A stretch of DNA of 64,000 bases, taken from NCBI RefSeq assembly GCF_004664715.2, contig NC_051083.1, positions 117,438,534 through 117,502,533 on the forward strand, read 5' to 3'. Made by a program: the position numbers and the translations under genes. Origin of the DNA: Peromyscus leucopus. Taxonomy: Eukaryota > Chordata > Mammalia > Rodentia > Cricetidae. Below are positions 32,722-45,784 of this stretch, piece by piece (within the stretch, counting starts at the first letter, position 1; each line of letters begins with the position of its first letter). The notes under the pieces are model-generated. The model saw only the letters and a program-made list of their open reading frames with translations, made no database searches and was not told where the DNA came from.

Positions 32722-32890
32722 CAATGTGTAGATGTTGTGCTGGCTAAAGACTCGAATTCAAATCCCAGACCAACCATTAAGCAGAGATGCAATCTTCAGC
32801 AAGTCAGCCTCTGAGCCTCAATTTCCTTTTCCATGTAATGGGGGCAATAAATCAAGCCACGGATGAGACTGTATTTTGAAAACTGCAAAA
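32722..32890 (+). repeat. MIR SINE
   Basis: 'gactcgaattcaaatcccag', 'accaaccattaagcagaga', 'agcctctgagcctcaatttc' and 'ccatgtaatgggggcaataa' follow MIR along most of its length. Confidence 0.75.
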
Positions 32891-33082
32891 CTAGACAAGA
32901 TATTCTTTTTCAACCTGTATCATTTTAAGGATCTAAAACTACCTTTCTTATGCACGTTAGAATATTCTTCCCTTTTCCTGAGATCCTCACCCAGAGTATA
33001 CAGAAGAAGAAATCTGATTGGTTTTATAAACACACAGAGAAATATCTGTCCAAAACTTCTGTGCAAACAAAAAGATCTGGTG

Positions 33083-33265
33083 ATGGGTTGGGGAGTTGGG
33101 TTGGCAAGTAAAGGTGCTTACCACTAAGTCTGATGACCTTAGTTCATCCCTGGGCTCCACATGATAGAAGGGAGATCCAACTCTCAAAAGTGGTCCTCTG
33201 ACCTTTCCATACGCTCTATGTCACATGAACAATCCATATAAACATGAACCTATGTCTGCACATGA

Positions 33266-33315
<50 letters not shown>
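33083..33315 (+). repeat. B3 SINE with (AC)n tail
   Basis: 'ggcaagtaaaggtgcttacc', 'actaagtctgatgacctta' and 'gggctccacatgatagaag' are B3 words. It ends in about 23 AC units (33269-33315). Confidence 0.85.
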
Positions 33316-33317
<2 letters not shown>

Positions 33318-33341
33318 CATAAATACATGTAATACTTCAGA

Positions 33342-33513
33342 GATGCTCTTGTAGAGGACCAGCGTTTGGTTTCCAACACCCATGTCAGATGACTCACAAC
33401 AGCCTGCAACTCCAGTTTCAGAGGATCTTGATGTCCTCTACTGGTCTTTGAGAACAACTGGACACACATGGCATATACACACTGACACACATACACATAA
33501 ACAAAAAATATAT
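33342..33513 (+). repeat. 5'-truncated B2 SINE
   Basis: Starts at 'gctcttgtagaggaccagc', lacking the first part of the tRNA head. It continues 'acctgcaactcc'-type B2 words ('agcctgcaactccagtttca') and ends in a CA/A-rich tail. It abuts the B3. Confidence 0.75.
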
Positions 33514-33659
33514 TAAAAAACAGAGGCAGTCGTGGAAAATTCTAGACTGGGTTTCTCCTTCAGCTTGGTAAAACTTGAGTTTCCTTTCCTATTCTTAAGC
33601 CTGTTTCTGGGGGTTAGCTATTCAATTGCTTCCTCCACCTTATTTAGTTTAAGAGGGTT

Positions 33660-33822
33660 GTTTTAAAGATAGGGTCTCATATAGCTCCAGCTGGCCTCAA
33701 ACTTGTTATGTAGCTGAAGATGACTTCGATCTACTCCTCCTCCTGCCTCCACCTCCCAAGTTCTGAGATTTGAACCCAAGGCTTCATGCATGTTTGGCAA
33801 GTGGTCCACCATCCCTAGCCAA
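33660..33822 (-). repeat. B4 SINE, antisense, partial
   Basis: 'gatagggtctcatatagctc', 'cagctggcctcaaacttgtt' (B1 half), then 'gaacccaaggcttcatgcat' and 'gtccaccatccctagcc' (ID half). Confidence 0.7.
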
Positions 33823-33899
33823 AATCACTTTGTACTATATTATTGTCTATTTATTTATTGTCTGGCATTCATTAGTGAGCATGTGTATGTGTTGCTGTG

Positions 33900-33992
33900 A
33901 AACTCACTGATGTCCTACCAGTACTTTGCACAGTATCTAGCACATAATAGCCATCCAATAATCCCTGGGTGAATGGATGGGTGGCTGGATAA
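33900..33992 (+). repeat. L2/MIR 3' end fragment
   Basis: 'acagtatctagcacataata' and 'gggtgaatggatgggtgg' follow an L2 3' terminus. Confidence 0.5.
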
Positions 33993-34519
33993 ATGACTAA
34001 GTCTGGATCGATGTAATGGCTTCCTAGCTGGGCTTTCATCCTCCAGTTCATTCCTGTGTGCACCTCCACATCAGAAAGTCGGGAAGAGGAAGGTGGTGTA
34101 GGATTTGAAGAGGTGCTGAAGGCACATGAACTTCACCCACAGAAATGAATTAATAGTGAGGAGGCGTAACTATGTTAGAACCCTCTGAAAGGCGTGCTGG
34201 CCACTATGAATATGGGTAGATGGGTCTGGTGTTTTCTGTGGAAAACTGGTCCCATCCATGCTTCTCAATAAAAGGGCTCCATGGTCAAATAAGTCTGATT
34301 TACTCTATACTCAGTGCACCCAAAGATGCATTAGCAGTGTACATTAGCATATTAAAGGCTACAGGACAGCAGATGGTAATGAGACCTGTTTAATTATTGA
34401 ATCCTCCTGTCATATAATACTTGCAGAAAATAGTTAATGAAGTACAAGCTATGAAATAGTCACAATGAGAAAATGTATTATCAGATTTCTAGAAGTGTTA
34501 AATCACTCATCTGTTCTGA

Positions 34520-34521
<2 letters not shown>
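33993..34521. other. Unique sequence without a gene
   Basis: AT-rich, with no recognisable repeat or exon. Confidence 0.35.
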
Positions 34522-34577
<56 letters not shown>

Positions 34578-34580
34578 ATA
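34522..34580. repeat. (GT)n microsatellite
   Basis: About 23 GT units with an impure GTAT end, directly beside an antisense B1 tail. Confidence 0.95.
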
Positions 34581-34584
34581 TGGG

Positions 34585-34735
34585 GGGTTTTTCGAGACAG
34601 GGTTTCTCTGTGTAGTTTTGGAGTCTGTCCTGGCATCTGCTTTGTAGACCAGGCTGGCCTCAAACTCACAGAGATCCTCCTGCCTCTGCTTCCTGAGTAC
34701 TGGGATTAAAGGTGTACACCACCACTGCTCAGCCA
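34585..34735 (-). repeat. B1 SINE, antisense
   Basis: 'tttcgagacagggtttctct', 'gaccaggctggcctcaaact' and 'cctgagtactgggattaaag'. Full-length. Confidence 0.92.
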
Positions 34736-35214
34736 TCTGCTCTTATTTTTAAAATTGTCTTTTTTCCCACTTAGTCATCATAGGCAAAAAATAAAGACCC
34801 TTAAAACAAAATACAGCTTTATCGAGAAAGGATGTAAGTGTGCAAGACTGAAATTGGAGCTGAGTAAAAGGCTTGAGAAAGTGACTGGCTTAGGCAGAGA
34901 GGAACTCAAGTAGAAATTTCAGGTAGTGACAGAGATGCAAAAAGGAAAAGAGCAACTTCTTATGACTCATTTCTCTCCGTGACTAGATTCCACCTTTCTC
35001 TCTCTGGGCCCCGTTGTAATCACACCCACAGGATGACCCCTTACCTCATGATTCCAGTGCGCACTTACTCCCACATATATCCCATAACTGACCATTTTCA
35101 ATACAAATCTGGTCTCATGACGTCTGTTTAAAACACTTCAAAAGTGTTAAAGGAGGGAAAATTCTAACAAGATCTCCAAAGGCCTTCGGATCAAATCTTG
35201 CTTTCCCACTGGAC
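34736..35214. other. Unique sequence without a gene
   Basis: No recognisable repeat or exon. This is the last stretch with normal CpG depletion before the odd block. Confidence 0.35.
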
Positions 35215-35440
35215 TGTAATAGTAAGAGTCAAAGGAGACCGGCTGGCCTCTATATCCCAGCTCGACCGGTTAGTGGCTGTGTAACTTTGAGCACATGAAC
35301 TTCCTTGTGCCTGGGTTTTTACGAAACTTACAATACTTATTTTGTAGGGTCATTTTGAAAATGGAGTTAGTATTCCTATTAGTCAGAACAGTGCTCTATA
35401 AACATTGGCTTTTAGTAGTAGTATTATCTCTATATATTAC
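35215..35440 (+). repeat. MIR SINE, scrambled near its middle
   Basis: 'ggttagtggctgtgtaactt', 'tgagcacatgaacttccttg', 'acttattttgtagggtcatt' and 'gaacagtgctctataaacat' follow MIR. Odd differences appear from about 35310, where the expected 'ctcatctgtaaaatggg' is lost. It sits on the left edge of the CpG-undepleted block. Confidence 0.6.
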
Positions 35441-38400
35441 TATGTCAATGGTCCTTTATCCGCCCTGGCCTCTTTACTATGATAGCAGTCTTGTACGTCT
35501 GATATCTTTAGGCTTCAAGCCATATTCCTCTCTATGTATAATTGCGACACAGTCCAAGTAGTTAGTTCAGTATACTGGAGAAGAATAATGCGTGACATAA
35601 CCCTGCCCCGACAAGTATCTTGCCGACTGGGCACCCAGGGCTAGCTTCCACTCGATACCTATTTTGCCAATTCTCTCTCGCGCACATTGTTCAGGATGAA
35701 TGGAGTCATATATGTGGCATCTTGTTGAGTGTACTTTCATCCTTGTATATTAAAAGTTCTTCCGGAGCGCCTTCGAGTGAGGTTCAAGTATTATAGTGTA
35801 TTGACCTTATTTATGCTGTATCAGTGAGCAATCTTCGTACACCTGAGCGCTGGTAGTTGTTGACAGTCGTGTGCAATTCCATCTTTGTAGCTCTGTCCAT
35901 CTAAGGTCTGAGGGATACGCTTCCGTGCACAGCAGACTGTGCTTAGCTCTGGGCACTAACATGCAATGAAAATGGATACATCAACATACTAGTATTACGC
36001 TCTTTAGATCGCAGATGAAGCATAATGGTTTCACCATACCTAACAAAATAAAGGCCTTGATTGACTATCCTGCCTTGTAATACCAGTATTATTTCATTTG
36101 GCTGACACCCACGCCGCACTGAGGGCTCGTTCTAGAACACTTCGCTGAGGTTGCTCTAGTTGGAGAGGCACGCCCATATTAGGTAGGCCTGAACTATCTT
36201 TTCTCTCCGTCCTCTAAAAAAAGAAGACCGTGACAACTATTTTTCGGCCATAGTACTTCTGAACCTGGAGTGTGGAGATAAACCATGCTTCAAGGAGTTG
36301 ATCTGTGTCATCGTGTGCACATTGCAGAGCCTAATTATTCCTAGCAATCCTAGCAGAGTCTGTGTGTGTCTATGAGCAGTATTGGAGCTATGCCTTTTCG
36401 GGGATTCACTGTCTTAGGCAGTATGTAATATAATGTAATAGTGGTTGGGCTTAAACTAGACGTAGAGGTATGTGACTCACTGGAACAGTAGGCGCAAGCG
36501 CGACATTGAATTGGTGGATAAAGCAGACCAAGGCACAGCATTGGCTTGGTTAGATAGTAAAACTATCCAAGACTATTCTGGTAATATAGCTGATAAAGAT
36601 TGCTATAGGGAATGCTAACTCAAATTACAATTGGAAACGGATCTTTCAAGCCCATGAGCATTATCCTGGTGTTCTAGGCATTCAGCAAATTATGCGACGA
36701 GGATGTAGAGTCCAGAACCTAACATAAGGTTATGCTATCTCTGTCATAATACTGACACGTTGTGTTCACCGGGAGTATTCTCTCTTCTCAGATCTCTTGT
36801 AAACTGCACTCGATTTTCTGAGAGACGCATCATGACAACTTAAGAATATGTGCTTCTCATCTATAAGCCTTTGTTTAACGTAGACAAGTAAAATAAGAAT
36901 GGATCTTATATATGCTCATTATTATTTAGACCCGGTTTCAAAACTATTTCCTCTAAGTGGGATGGTTCACTACCTCGAGGGGTAGTGGGACATTTAATGC
37001 GCAAAGAGTCTGAGACTCTTGGACGCATGAAGATCCCATTTTCTCATCTCTTCTCACAATTGATGGGACAGATATGACAAACCTTTAAAGTGGAAGTAGG
37101 AATTTTCCGATGGTGGCGGGAAGAATAATGTTAGCATTAAAAATACACTTTCACAACTTGTTTCTCAAATTAACTACCACACAAATGGACCACCCATAAT
37201 GGCAGTAAAGCTTAGGGACTTTTTTCCTAAAAGACTTGTACGAATGTGAGCGACTAGATGGGCACTGCAAGCTGGTCGGAGGAGTCAGAATAAAACACAA
37301 GAAGAATTATAAAATGATCTCTTAGACATTTGTATTATGAATGGAGTAATGACCAGGGGCAACTAGTCGAGGCTCTACATACAATGACTAGAATGTTAGT
37401 GCCCAATTGGAGTTTTCTGTTAATCTTTTGCTATAAGTTTTGTTTTGGACCTATCGCCTGATTGAAATATTGCAGTAAGTACGGACGTTGTGTCTAGTGT
37501 ACCCTTCTCTGACAGATTATAAAGGCCTGCTAAGATAATTCTGACCCGGTTGCACACTACAGGAGATGTCTATGACTTTGATATAAGATTAGGGACATAT
37601 GACATAACGCTAAAAGGCAGCATGTACCTAAGTATTTACGAAAAACATTTGCAGCCTCGGACTAGTTCTCTAATAGCAGACGAGGCTCACTATGAGCTAC
37701 ATCCTGGAGGTCTTGGCTAAGTTACCATTCTCAACAATGGTTCTTTAGCTAGACAGAGAATCTTTAGTACTAACCATGAGCTGTGGACTCCTCGCATTGC
37801 TAGCCTTACATCAGCCTAGAAGAGGTTGAACATGGCAAGCAGAAACCAACTTTAGAATTGCAGCATAACTTCCATTTCTAAGCACAAAGGGACTCAAGAA
37901 GAGGAATGATCATTTCCTCGAGTATTACTAATAAGTGTGGTGCTCTGTTGATTTGGTCCTTTGTACCCCATGTGTTATACTATGGCTCATTCATCGAGGA
38001 TTTTACTATCTAAATGTCATATCGAGTTCCAACCACGTGAAGCTAATATAATCCACGATGTCTCTTTCTTTCTGTGTATTACGAGTGACGCGAAACTGAA
38101 GCACCACCCACTGGTATATATGGCAGGAGCAGTTCGTATCCTAAACCACTATATGCAGAACTCAGGAGACTACCTCTCAGGTAGAGCTAGGTTTTTGTCA
38201 CCACACAAGGTCTTCTTGCGTAAATACTTACGATCTAGCCATAGTTTCTGTTGTGAACGACGGTCATGAGAATTTGAACATATATTTCAGCATCTCACAG
38301 AGAACAGAAAGGATTACTTCCAGGTAAGATCTGTACCGAAAAGTCACACCACCACAGTGATTGTTCTATTTTATCCATTCATATATCTTTCCGAACAGTT

Positions 38401-38744
38401 TTTCTCTTGAGTGGTTTAATATGCTTCTAGATGATAAGCGACATTGTTTAAGAGACACAAATAAATGGATATTTAGAGGCAGCAATTGAGAGACACAGGC
38501 CAATAACAACACACAAATACACACCCATAGGACTTAGTCATTGAGTATGAGACCATCTGCGCGTTAAGAGGGATGCATAGGATAAGTAAAACACTTTTAA
38601 AGAGTGATCACTATTGCTGAGGAGGAAAAAAGAATAAGAAAAAAGCACGAGAGAGATGTAGAGGGAGATGATCACAAGGGGCTGGTGACTGGATGGATCA
38701 TTGAGAAAAATAGTCATCAGTAGCAGACACAACACCTTAAAAGG

Positions 38745-38860
38745 TCACGGTGAATGTAAGATGTTGTAGTCCCTAGGAGCCACATGGTAGGAAGGAGAGA
38801 GCCTATTACCCATATTTTCAAGGGTGTCCATGTGGCAGATGAGCACCTTAATGTCTCTTA
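38745..38860 (+). repeat. Possible scrambled B3 remnant
   Basis: 'ctaggagccacatggtagga' and 'aggagagagcctattaccca' recall the B3 segment around 'gacccacatggtggaaggag', with many changes. Weak. Confidence 0.35.
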
Positions 38861-39039
38861 ACCGCTTTATGAGAAGTGCAACTGAAGACACGAAGGTTTC
38901 GTTGTCCCCTGTACCCTCCCGAACATCAAGCACGTAGGGCATGCCCATCCAACTTACTTTGCTCTTACGAGAGCCTATATACTTTTAGGGGAGCACCCAC
39001 ATGTACACATTTATATTATTGTCATTGCGTGTGGGTGTG

Positions 39040-39170
39040 TGTGCTTGTTTTGAGACTAGATCTCTCAGTGTCGCCCTTGGCCATCTTCTTTTGGATACTA
39101 TGGGCTGACTTAATAGACCAAGTGTGGGTCTTGTGGCCCATTCATTACAACAATTCACAGAGATGGTACC
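39040..39170 (-). repeat. Scrambled B1 remnant, antisense
   Basis: 'tgttttgagactagatctct', 'cagtgtcgcccttggccatc', 'taatagaccaagtgtgggtc' and 'ttcacagagatggtacc' line up with reverse B1 in order, with many substitutions and small indels. Confidence 0.5.
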
Positions 39171-42100
39171 AATTTATGCCTATATGCCCTTCCAGTTGCT
39201 AGAAGAGTGTTCCAGAGACAAGAACGAGTTTCAAACATGATGCTCAGATCACTTCACATGCACAATTTTTTAAATAACACGCAAAAAAAAATAAATTTAA
39301 GAGTAATGCAAAAAAAGAAAATAGACCGAATTCAAGAGAACTGGTTCATGAGGTCGGGTGCTCTAAAAAACACGAAATATACCCGCACATATCGAAACAG
39401 ATGTCAGTAACAGTATGACACATTTGAAGACCCATGTTGTCACTGGAATGTCTCCTCTATGTCCACCCAATACCATAGTCAACAACACGCGCGACGTTCT
39501 CATAAAAGTAATACTAGCAGCACATTACCACTAGGAGTCCCGAGGAGCAGTGCTTTGTTAGGAAGCAAAACGAGTGCTAGATCCAGACAAGCAAGATTTC
39601 AAGAGAGCACTATACAATGTGTGTCGTTGGATAAAGAATAAGTTAGCAACACAATTTGTATGAGCACCAAGGCCAACATGAGAAAACTCCAGGTGGCACG
39701 AGAAGTGTATATTGATTATTCTCTACCTGTGCAGTTGTGGAGCGACGAAGTATGGAGGAGGATAGACTATCAAAGAGGGGTGTGAAAGGGTCTGTATACA
39801 GGAGTGAAGGATAGTAGGTAGACCCGTCGTAAGAGGACCATCCACAGAGAGGCCTCACCTAAATGTACCTCTCACCACTGAGGACCGTGGCGACTCTTCC
39901 TTCTTTCCTCTCTCTCCTACCTATCGTATTCCTTCGAGAAACGAGTTCTATTGCGTCGCATGGGATCACATTTCCATCATGTCTCTCAGAGGTGACACTT
40001 CTTCTTTCAGTTCTAATGTGCAGGGGTCTTGTATGGGAGAAGGAGGACATCTGAGGTCCGGCCTCGATGAATAGCCAGGCACCATGCTTCATCTCCTCAC
40101 TGAGAAGCTGGCACGCCACCTTGAGCAGTCCACAATCTCAAGGATCCTGGAGCCCCTCATAATTTTACCCAAACTGACCCACACATTCAGTGTGTCTATT
40201 TCATCTGCTGATTCTTTCCTGCAGCGCGTTGAAGGCCTTCCCTTCGTCTTTCACCAACTATATCAGGTATAAAAGAATCACAACCAGCCAGAGAGGAAAC
40301 AGCTTATCTATGCAATAGCAAAAGGCACACAACGTCCATACAAACAATGCCTGTAAATACAGGAAGGAGGGCAAGTACCTGATTGTGGAGAGACTCAAGA
40401 CACTGTAAGGCTCCAAGCCACATCTTCTCCATATTATTAGAGTGAGGTACACTGACCGAGAAATGGCAAAAAACTGCCTTCCCGGAGGGATGTGAGGAGC
40501 GTATGGATTGGTAGACGCCCCGCTCTGGTATGGATCTATTTCGTGGGCCGCAAATTTAGCTTAGCTAAAATCGGTACGTCTGCGTAGTTTGGATTTTGCT
40601 AAACTCTTGGGACGAATGCTAAGGATTTTCACAGAATTTTTGGTTGACTGAATATTAACGACAAGCAATACTAGAAAAACCTATAATCCCACTAAGGAAG
40701 AGTAAGGAAGAGTTCCAAAGTTTGCAGACCTGGTAGTCTTAGAGCAACCAAAGCAGCTAGAGCGCTCTTTCCACAATGAGGAGGTCCCAGTCTGTTATAA
40801 GAAGGAGCAGCAAGCATTTTGGATAATGGACATTACTGTATTACTTATGCAGCGTATATAATCAAATACGTCCTCTGGTCACACAGCTAGCTAATCCGTA
40901 AAAAAGGTACACAGCTTCACCTAAGTAATTCCCAGATAGCTTTGTAAGTCACCCAGACATGCCCTTGTCTGTTGTGGTTTAGAGAAAAAAGCCACTGTTA
41001 ATAGGAAAAAAGAGCGCTCTAGTCTGGATTAATGCAGGAAGAGTATAATTCACTTGATGGTTGGATATTTTAGCTGACCCCTGGAAAGAGTTTCTAAAAC
41101 ATAAAGATTCGGATGAGTGACATTTGTTGTAACTTATAGTCACAAAATACTCTTGCCCTTTCAGAGTCCTCTCATTAATTGAAATTTATATGGCCTAAGT
41201 GCCAGAAGGAGTGAGCAAACCTATTTAAACCACTCTATGGCCTTCTCTTTCTCTCTCCTCCATTCTTATTTTTCGTCATAACCCCCCTTTGGTTCCTGCT
41301 TGTTAACTCTAACACTCAGAGTCCGATTAATCTTATTTTGTCTTTTTATATTCTTATAACGTTCCCCATCTTATAGGTAGCTTGGAGAAAATATATATGT
41401 GGGGTGTCGACTAATTGGTTTATCGCGATCTTTAATACTCTCTCTATGCCTTATATAAATTAAAGAGGCCGGTACCGGTTCAAACGATTGGAGCTGCGCA
41501 CATTATCGGAGCTTAGACAGTATCATCAATTCCAAAAGAAGAGATAAAATCATAAAAGATGCAGACTAGTAATATAGTAGCTGTATATGTTATAATGAAG
41601 AAATAGGGTAAAGTATAAAAAGCAAAAGCGTGAGATATAATCTGGAGTGATGTAAAGACATATACTAGTGAAGAATTAAATAAATAAATTCAAGACGCAT
41701 GTTGGTCTTTGCTCCTTGAATAGAGAAGGTACATAGAGAGATAGAGTTAACGTGCCAGGAAATACCCGTGATAAACTAAGAAATAAACACACATAAAAAT
41801 TTAGAAGATGAAGTAAAAGAAAGATTGTATGCATGAGTTAGCTTTGGATCCTAACACACTATAATTTTATCTGTAAGGGCTGGGAGCCAGAATGTGTTGC
41901 ATTTCACAATTGTAATGCTAACCAAACATTGTTATAAAAGTGTGCTACACTGCAGTGGGAGGATGAATTACTTGATGTCGCTAAACAGGCACAAATGCTA
42001 TATGCTGCATAGTAAGAAAAATCTGAAATAAATTAATATCTGAGGATAAATTTGAGGAACTTGTCTCAACAAGGTCACACTAAAACCTTAGGTACTAAGT

Positions 42101-42479
42101 CCAATAATTCAAACCTGTGCTAAAGCAAGGATATTCCAGACGCAAAAGAGACACATGGAGTAGTTCGACACTAGGTTTTTTTTCATTCATCAATAAAAAT
42201 AAATATGGTCATCGGCTTCAAAACTCAATAGAGAGGTAAGGATTAAACAATTCAATAGAGAGAACTGATACAAATCGCACGCAAAGGACACAATACTTCG
42301 AGTGTGTGTAATGATAAGTTTTATACGCATACAGGTTAAACATTGAAGCACGTTAAATATGGACCTACGCATGTATTAAGCAAAAACAGAACGTAGACCC
42401 CTCGTTAGAACTTCAAATTTTCAATCTGCTGTTCAGCATCCCCTTTTCGGATAGATTTTATGTAGAAGAATTCTTTTCG

Positions 42480-43170
42480 CTTTGATAAGCTGTCACGTTT
42501 TTCGCTATCAATTCGCTTTATTTGTGTCCTTGGTCTTTATCTTACTTATTTCATTATTAATCTTTACTGTTTATGTATTTCTTATGTGTATTATTCTTTT
42601 CTTTTTTTCTATTTGTCTTATTTTTTTTTTTTTTTTTTTGTTATATTTTTTTTTTTTTTTTTTTATCTAATATCATATATTTGGTGTCATTTTTTTTTTT
42701 TTTAGTTCTTTTTTTTTTTTTTTTGTTTATGTATATTTATTTTTATTTTATTTATATACTTATCTATTTTTGTTTATATTATAGTCATATTGTCTTCTTT
42801 AATTTTGTTATTATTATTTTTTCATGTGCAATGTTAATTATATTGCTCTATTTATGTCTATATTTTATTTGTTCATTATTATATGTTTCTAATATTTAAT
42901 GTTCAATTTATTTTATTTTATAATTGATTTTTTATTTTTTTTACATTATTTCTAATGATTATTCTTCTAATTAATATTTTTTTTTTATGATTTTTATATT
43001 TATTAACTTTTTTTGTTATTTATTTGTGTTTTTTATATTTTTTTGTCTAGTATATGTTTTTTTTTTTATTGTTTTATTTATTTTTTTGTTTCTTCTTGTG
43101 CTTTTTTATATTATCTTATTTTTTCATGTGGTGTTATTCTATCTATAGTGGTGTGGATTTTTGTTGTTGT
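42480..43170. repeat. Extremely T-rich low-complexity tract
   Basis: Nearly 700 bases dominated by T runs with scattered A, few G or C. It leads directly into the tail side of an antisense B1. Open frames here (poly-Phe, Ile, Tyr) are composition artefacts. Confidence 0.85.
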
Positions 43171-43320
43171 TTGTTTTGTATGTTACTCGGGTTTCTTTTA
43201 TGTTGTGCTGTTCCTGTTAATGCTGTAGACGCCCAGAGCTGGCCTCAAAGTTCCCAGAGATTCTGCTTGCCTCTGCTCCTGAGTGCCCTGGGATTAAAGA
43301 TACGTGCCACTACTGCCAGC
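43171..43320 (-). repeat. Distorted B1 SINE, antisense
   Basis: 'tactcgggtttcttttatgt', 'ctgtagacgcccagagctgg', 'cctcaaagttcccagagatt' and 'gccctgggattaaagatacg' follow reverse B1 with extra and missing bases. Confidence 0.75.
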
Positions 43321-43650
43321 AAGTGTCATGTGTTTATAGGTTCCTGATCTCTAATTTATTGTATGTTATCTCTTTATTTATGTAATCTATTGTTATCTAT
43401 TCTATTGGATTTTTTTTAAATTAAATAAGTCTCTCTCGTGCAGGTTAGTGTTGTTACTTTTAACATTTGATACATTTTTCTTTTTGTTCTTTCTTATTAA
43501 ACATTGTTTTTCTATTTATTCTCTGATCATTATTTGTTATTCTCATCGATTATGTTTCTTTATTGACCTATATATATTCTTTTTTTTTTTGGTGTTATTT
43601 ATTTTTTGTTTCTTATTATTTTTTTATCTTTTTGCTCATGGCGGAGTTGA
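43321..43650. repeat. Second T-rich stretch
   Basis: T-rich low-complexity sequence on the other side of the distorted B1, less extreme than 42,480-43,170. Confidence 0.7.
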
Positions 43651-45698
43651 TTTTTTGGAATTGTAGAGTAGTTGGATTTTAGTAACATGTATGATTTTAT
43701 ATGAGTTGATCATATTCAAAAAGGCATAAAGAAAAGCAAGTTTTATAGAATGAGATGCAAATATTTAAGAGCTAGAGTGTGATGATCACTGTCCATATGT
43801 TTATAGTATCTTTGACAAACAGAACTGGGTTTTTACATTTTGGATCAGGGACATCTACTCATTAAATTTAGTCCTGTCCAGTCTTTGTACTTCATTTTCC
43901 AAGATTTATACATTCCATGTCTGATGACTTCCTGGAGGCACAAGTCAGGATACCATTATTTCCGTAGTGTTTATTGTCATTATGAACTCAGAATTATCGT
44001 TAGGATAGAAACAATAATTATAGTAATAAATGCTGCAGGGTATTTGAGGTGAAGTAGTAATAGCAGTCTTCCATGCCTGCCCGTGTGTTTGGTTATTGTG
44101 TGAACTGTGGACTCAGTGGTGCATAATGATGGAGGTGTCCTATTGCAAAGAAACATTGCAGGGCTGTGATGGCATGAAAGAGACACGTGGATAGGATGAA
44201 AAGACAAATTTTAGCTGCTTATAGGCTTTTGTCTCAAGTTTTCATGGAATCAAGTAGACACACATTGTTTAGTGAGTATTTCAGTGAGATGTCTTTTAGT
44301 AAGAAATTCTTGAGGGTTCCTAAGTAGTGCCTTGATGTATTATTCTTATGCCTAAATGGTTGTGTTCTAGCAGCAAGTTATTGTGCCAACAAAGTTTTTG
44401 TATTATTAGTAGTGTGAGCATTGCGAACTCTAGATTGTAGCAAAATTATTGTTTCTTAATTTTTATTGCTTAACATCATCCTAGTGCCTCAGGGAAACAA
44501 ACTGTTTAAAATGGCTACTACTGTGGGAGTGCTTTTGAAAACCTATGGGATGTTCGTTCACAATGTATCTTTTTATTTAAAGGTTTTTAGCAGGAACACT
44601 AATCTCTGCCCTATTATATCTAAAGGTATTTTGCATCTCTACTGTAGTTAGACAACTAAGCACTCATGAATGTGTGCTGAAGTGCAACTTCATCTCTTTC
44701 TTATGAGCTAGATCAAATACATCTTGAATATATTAATATCATGTTAATGTGAACAATTAGTGCCTTGCATGTGGTGTTGGTGTTAAAATACCCACTATTT
44801 CTCCCTTCCACACTTCTCAGACTCCAGGCTGCTGTTTTTTCATTCAGCAAAATTCCATTAGTGTTTGTATCTATTGAGAAGCAGTAGTGTCATGCAGGAG
44901 CAATATTTATGCTATTGTTTTTCTTCTTCAGAATGATTGAAGTGATTTCCTTGGAACATCCTATCTGCCAATGTGAATTTATCACCAAATACCGACTCTG
45001 AGACAACTATGTTACCACACACTATTCACACAATTACTACATCACTACAAATATAAATAATTATAACAAAGAGCTTGTATATTTAGTTATTTATTTTTTT
45101 TTGGATTTTTCGAGCACAGACTTATCACGCATGTTAGTCATCACATGTGCTAGATTCTTGATTAGTGCGTTTGGAGAATCAGAGATGAGAACTTCATGAG
45201 TCGCGGCCTCATAAGCATATCTCTACTACGGTGTTACTCTCTTCTGTCTACTAATAAGACATTCTAGCGATCCTGATGTGCTTATTATTGTGGTATGTTC
45301 ATACGGAAGTGTTTGTTTGAATCTTCCGTTTAATGAGGGGTGCCTTACGCAAATCTAATTATGGCATTATCCACTCATTGGTAAGGTTATTGTCTTTAAT
45401 TAGTCGAGCATAGTGTCTCATGAAGCCAAGGACAAACATTGTTCAAAGAATCCTATCACATATCTCAAAAATAAAGTATAAAAGACACTCTAGATTACAC
45501 ACACATACATGTGTCTCATGCAATGAACTTATGGCCTATGCACACGAGCATATCGTCATTAGGTCTACTAGTATATTCTTTATATTGTGGAGTGTTTTTC
45601 TATATTGAGCTTGCCTTGGCCACATATCTGAAGCAACTAGGGCGAGGTAAAGATTGACCACAAATAAAAGTGCATTGGAACTATTATAAGCAAAAGGA

Positions 45699-45784
45699 CA
45701 GGGCTCTGGAATATAATTCAGTTGGCAGAGTGCTGCTTAGCATGCAATTAAGGCCTGGGCTTTTGATCCCTAGTACCCAAAAAA
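45699..45784 (+). repeat. ID-like SINE
   Basis: 'gggctctggaatataattca', 'gttggcagagtgctgcttag' and 'ttttgatccctagtaccca' follow an ID head with several changes. Confidence 0.65.

Noticed and set aside
38291..38323. A possible 33-base exon with an acceptor-like cag on the left and cag/gtaagat on the right
   Set aside because: The acceptor has almost no pyrimidine tract and the stretch lies in the block of doubtful sequence quality. A chance match is likely.
42482..43228. Open frames made almost only of Phe, Ile, Leu and Tyr that look like membrane proteins
   Set aside because: The sequence is a T-rich low-complexity tract; T-rich codons give Phe, Leu and Ile and lack stop-rich composition. 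No family resemblance.
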